From JBCBST01 sp039819115 (lineage in GTDB: Bacteria; Bacteroidota; Rhodothermia; Balneolales; Balneolaceae), in NCBI GenBank assembly GCA_039819115.1, contig JBCBST010000160.1:1-6352 (forward strand): a DNA stretch of 6,352 nt, given 5' to 3'. Below the pieces are notes generated by a model. That model did no database searches and had not been told where the DNA came from. It saw only the letters and a list, made by a program, of their open reading frames with translations. Each line of letters opens with the position of its first letter. The first letter of the stretch is position 1. The position numbers were made by a program, and so were the translations under genes. This document shows, piece by piece, positions 6,176-6,352 of the stretch.

Positions 6176-6285
6176 TTACTTGCTGAATTATGAAAGATTG
6201 GGCTTATTTTAAGGGATTAATAAACGATACTTAAGTCAAAAATCATTCTTTTTGCGGTAATGAAACACACGCTTTTTTTCGGGTT

Positions 6286-6352
6286 AGTTATATTTTCCCA
6301 TGGGATCGTGCCCCGCTGAACAATACCGCATCCCGAGAACCAAAATATAACT
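6286..6352. repeat. Inverted repeat ending at the window edge
   Basis: AGTTATATTTT (6286-6296) and AAAATATAACT (6342-6352) are perfect 11-bp inverted arms. Inside them, GGGAT (6302-6306) can pair with ATCCC (6330-6334), and CCCATGGG (6297-6304) is itself a palindrome. The element lies upstream of pdxJ. The right arm ends exactly at the last base, so it may continue beyond the window. It could be a long imperfect hairpin, an operator, the end of a small inverted-repeat element, or an assembly effect at a contig end. Confidence 0.45.

Noticed and set aside
6206..6239. Promoter for pdxJ: TTGACT (6239-6234) or TAAAAT (6211-6206) on the minus strand
   Set aside because: TTGACT and TAAAAT are 22 bases apart, too far, and neither has a good partner at normal spacing.
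6260..6319. Plus-strand ATG followed by a hydrophobic signal-like stretch (MKHTLFFGLVIF) that stops after 19 residues
   Set aside because: Too short to call. Adding one T to the seven-T run (6273-6279) would open the frame to the edge, but it would then lose the hydrophobic stretch, so a broken gene is not supported.
6217..6352. Minus-strand frames open to the right edge (ending at 6217, 6284 or 6288) that might be the 3' end of another gene
   Set aside because: All three frames are open for 20-44 codons and none shows a recognisable protein; the sequence beyond the edge is needed to decide.

Overview
The window looks like chromosomal DNA from a member of the Bacteroidota/Balneolota/Rhodothermota group. 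The best clues are a DUF6029-type outer-membrane protein, a PD40 propeller lipoprotein, a short TlpA-like thioredoxin, and start sites without clear Shine-Dalgarno sequences. Balneolota is my best guess; it is an inference from protein character, not from a marker gene or a search. Base composition looks even, and I see no mobile element, CRISPR array, tRNA or rRNA.

Layout. From 4715 leftwards to the window edge, four genes lie head to tail on the minus strand: an SGNH/GDSL hydrolase-like protein (4715-3201), a PD40 beta-propeller lipoprotein (3159-2068), a TlpA/thioredoxin-like protein (1954-1463), and a DUF6029-like beta-rich protein cut off by the window start (1466 to beyond 1). The first two are 41 bases apart. 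They are separated from the second pair by 113 bases holding two hairpins. The second pair overlaps by an ATGA and is probably translationally coupled. A 382-base divergent region (4716-5097) follows. Then comes a plus-strand AhpD-like carboxymuconolactone decarboxylase (5098-5469), whose end overlaps by 26 bases the end of the convergent pdxJ (6175-5444). The last 177 bases hold no clear gene but carry a striking inverted repeat ending exactly at the window edge.

How the genes may work together. Three of the four left-hand genes encode exported products: two with signal peptides and one likely lipoprotein. The left block is therefore mostly about the cell envelope. The thioredoxin-like protein and the DUF6029 protein form the tightest unit, and the only two cysteines in the visible DUF6029 protein lie close together near its C-terminus. 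That suggests, as a hypothesis, that one protein acts on the other. The right-hand pair is metabolic: PdxJ makes pyridoxine 5'-phosphate, and the AhpD-like protein is probably a thiol-based peroxidase or its redox partner. I see no well-supported novel multi-gene system. The points most worth a second look are the thioredoxin/DUF6029 pairing, the intergenic hairpins, the atypical SGNH protein and the edge palindrome.
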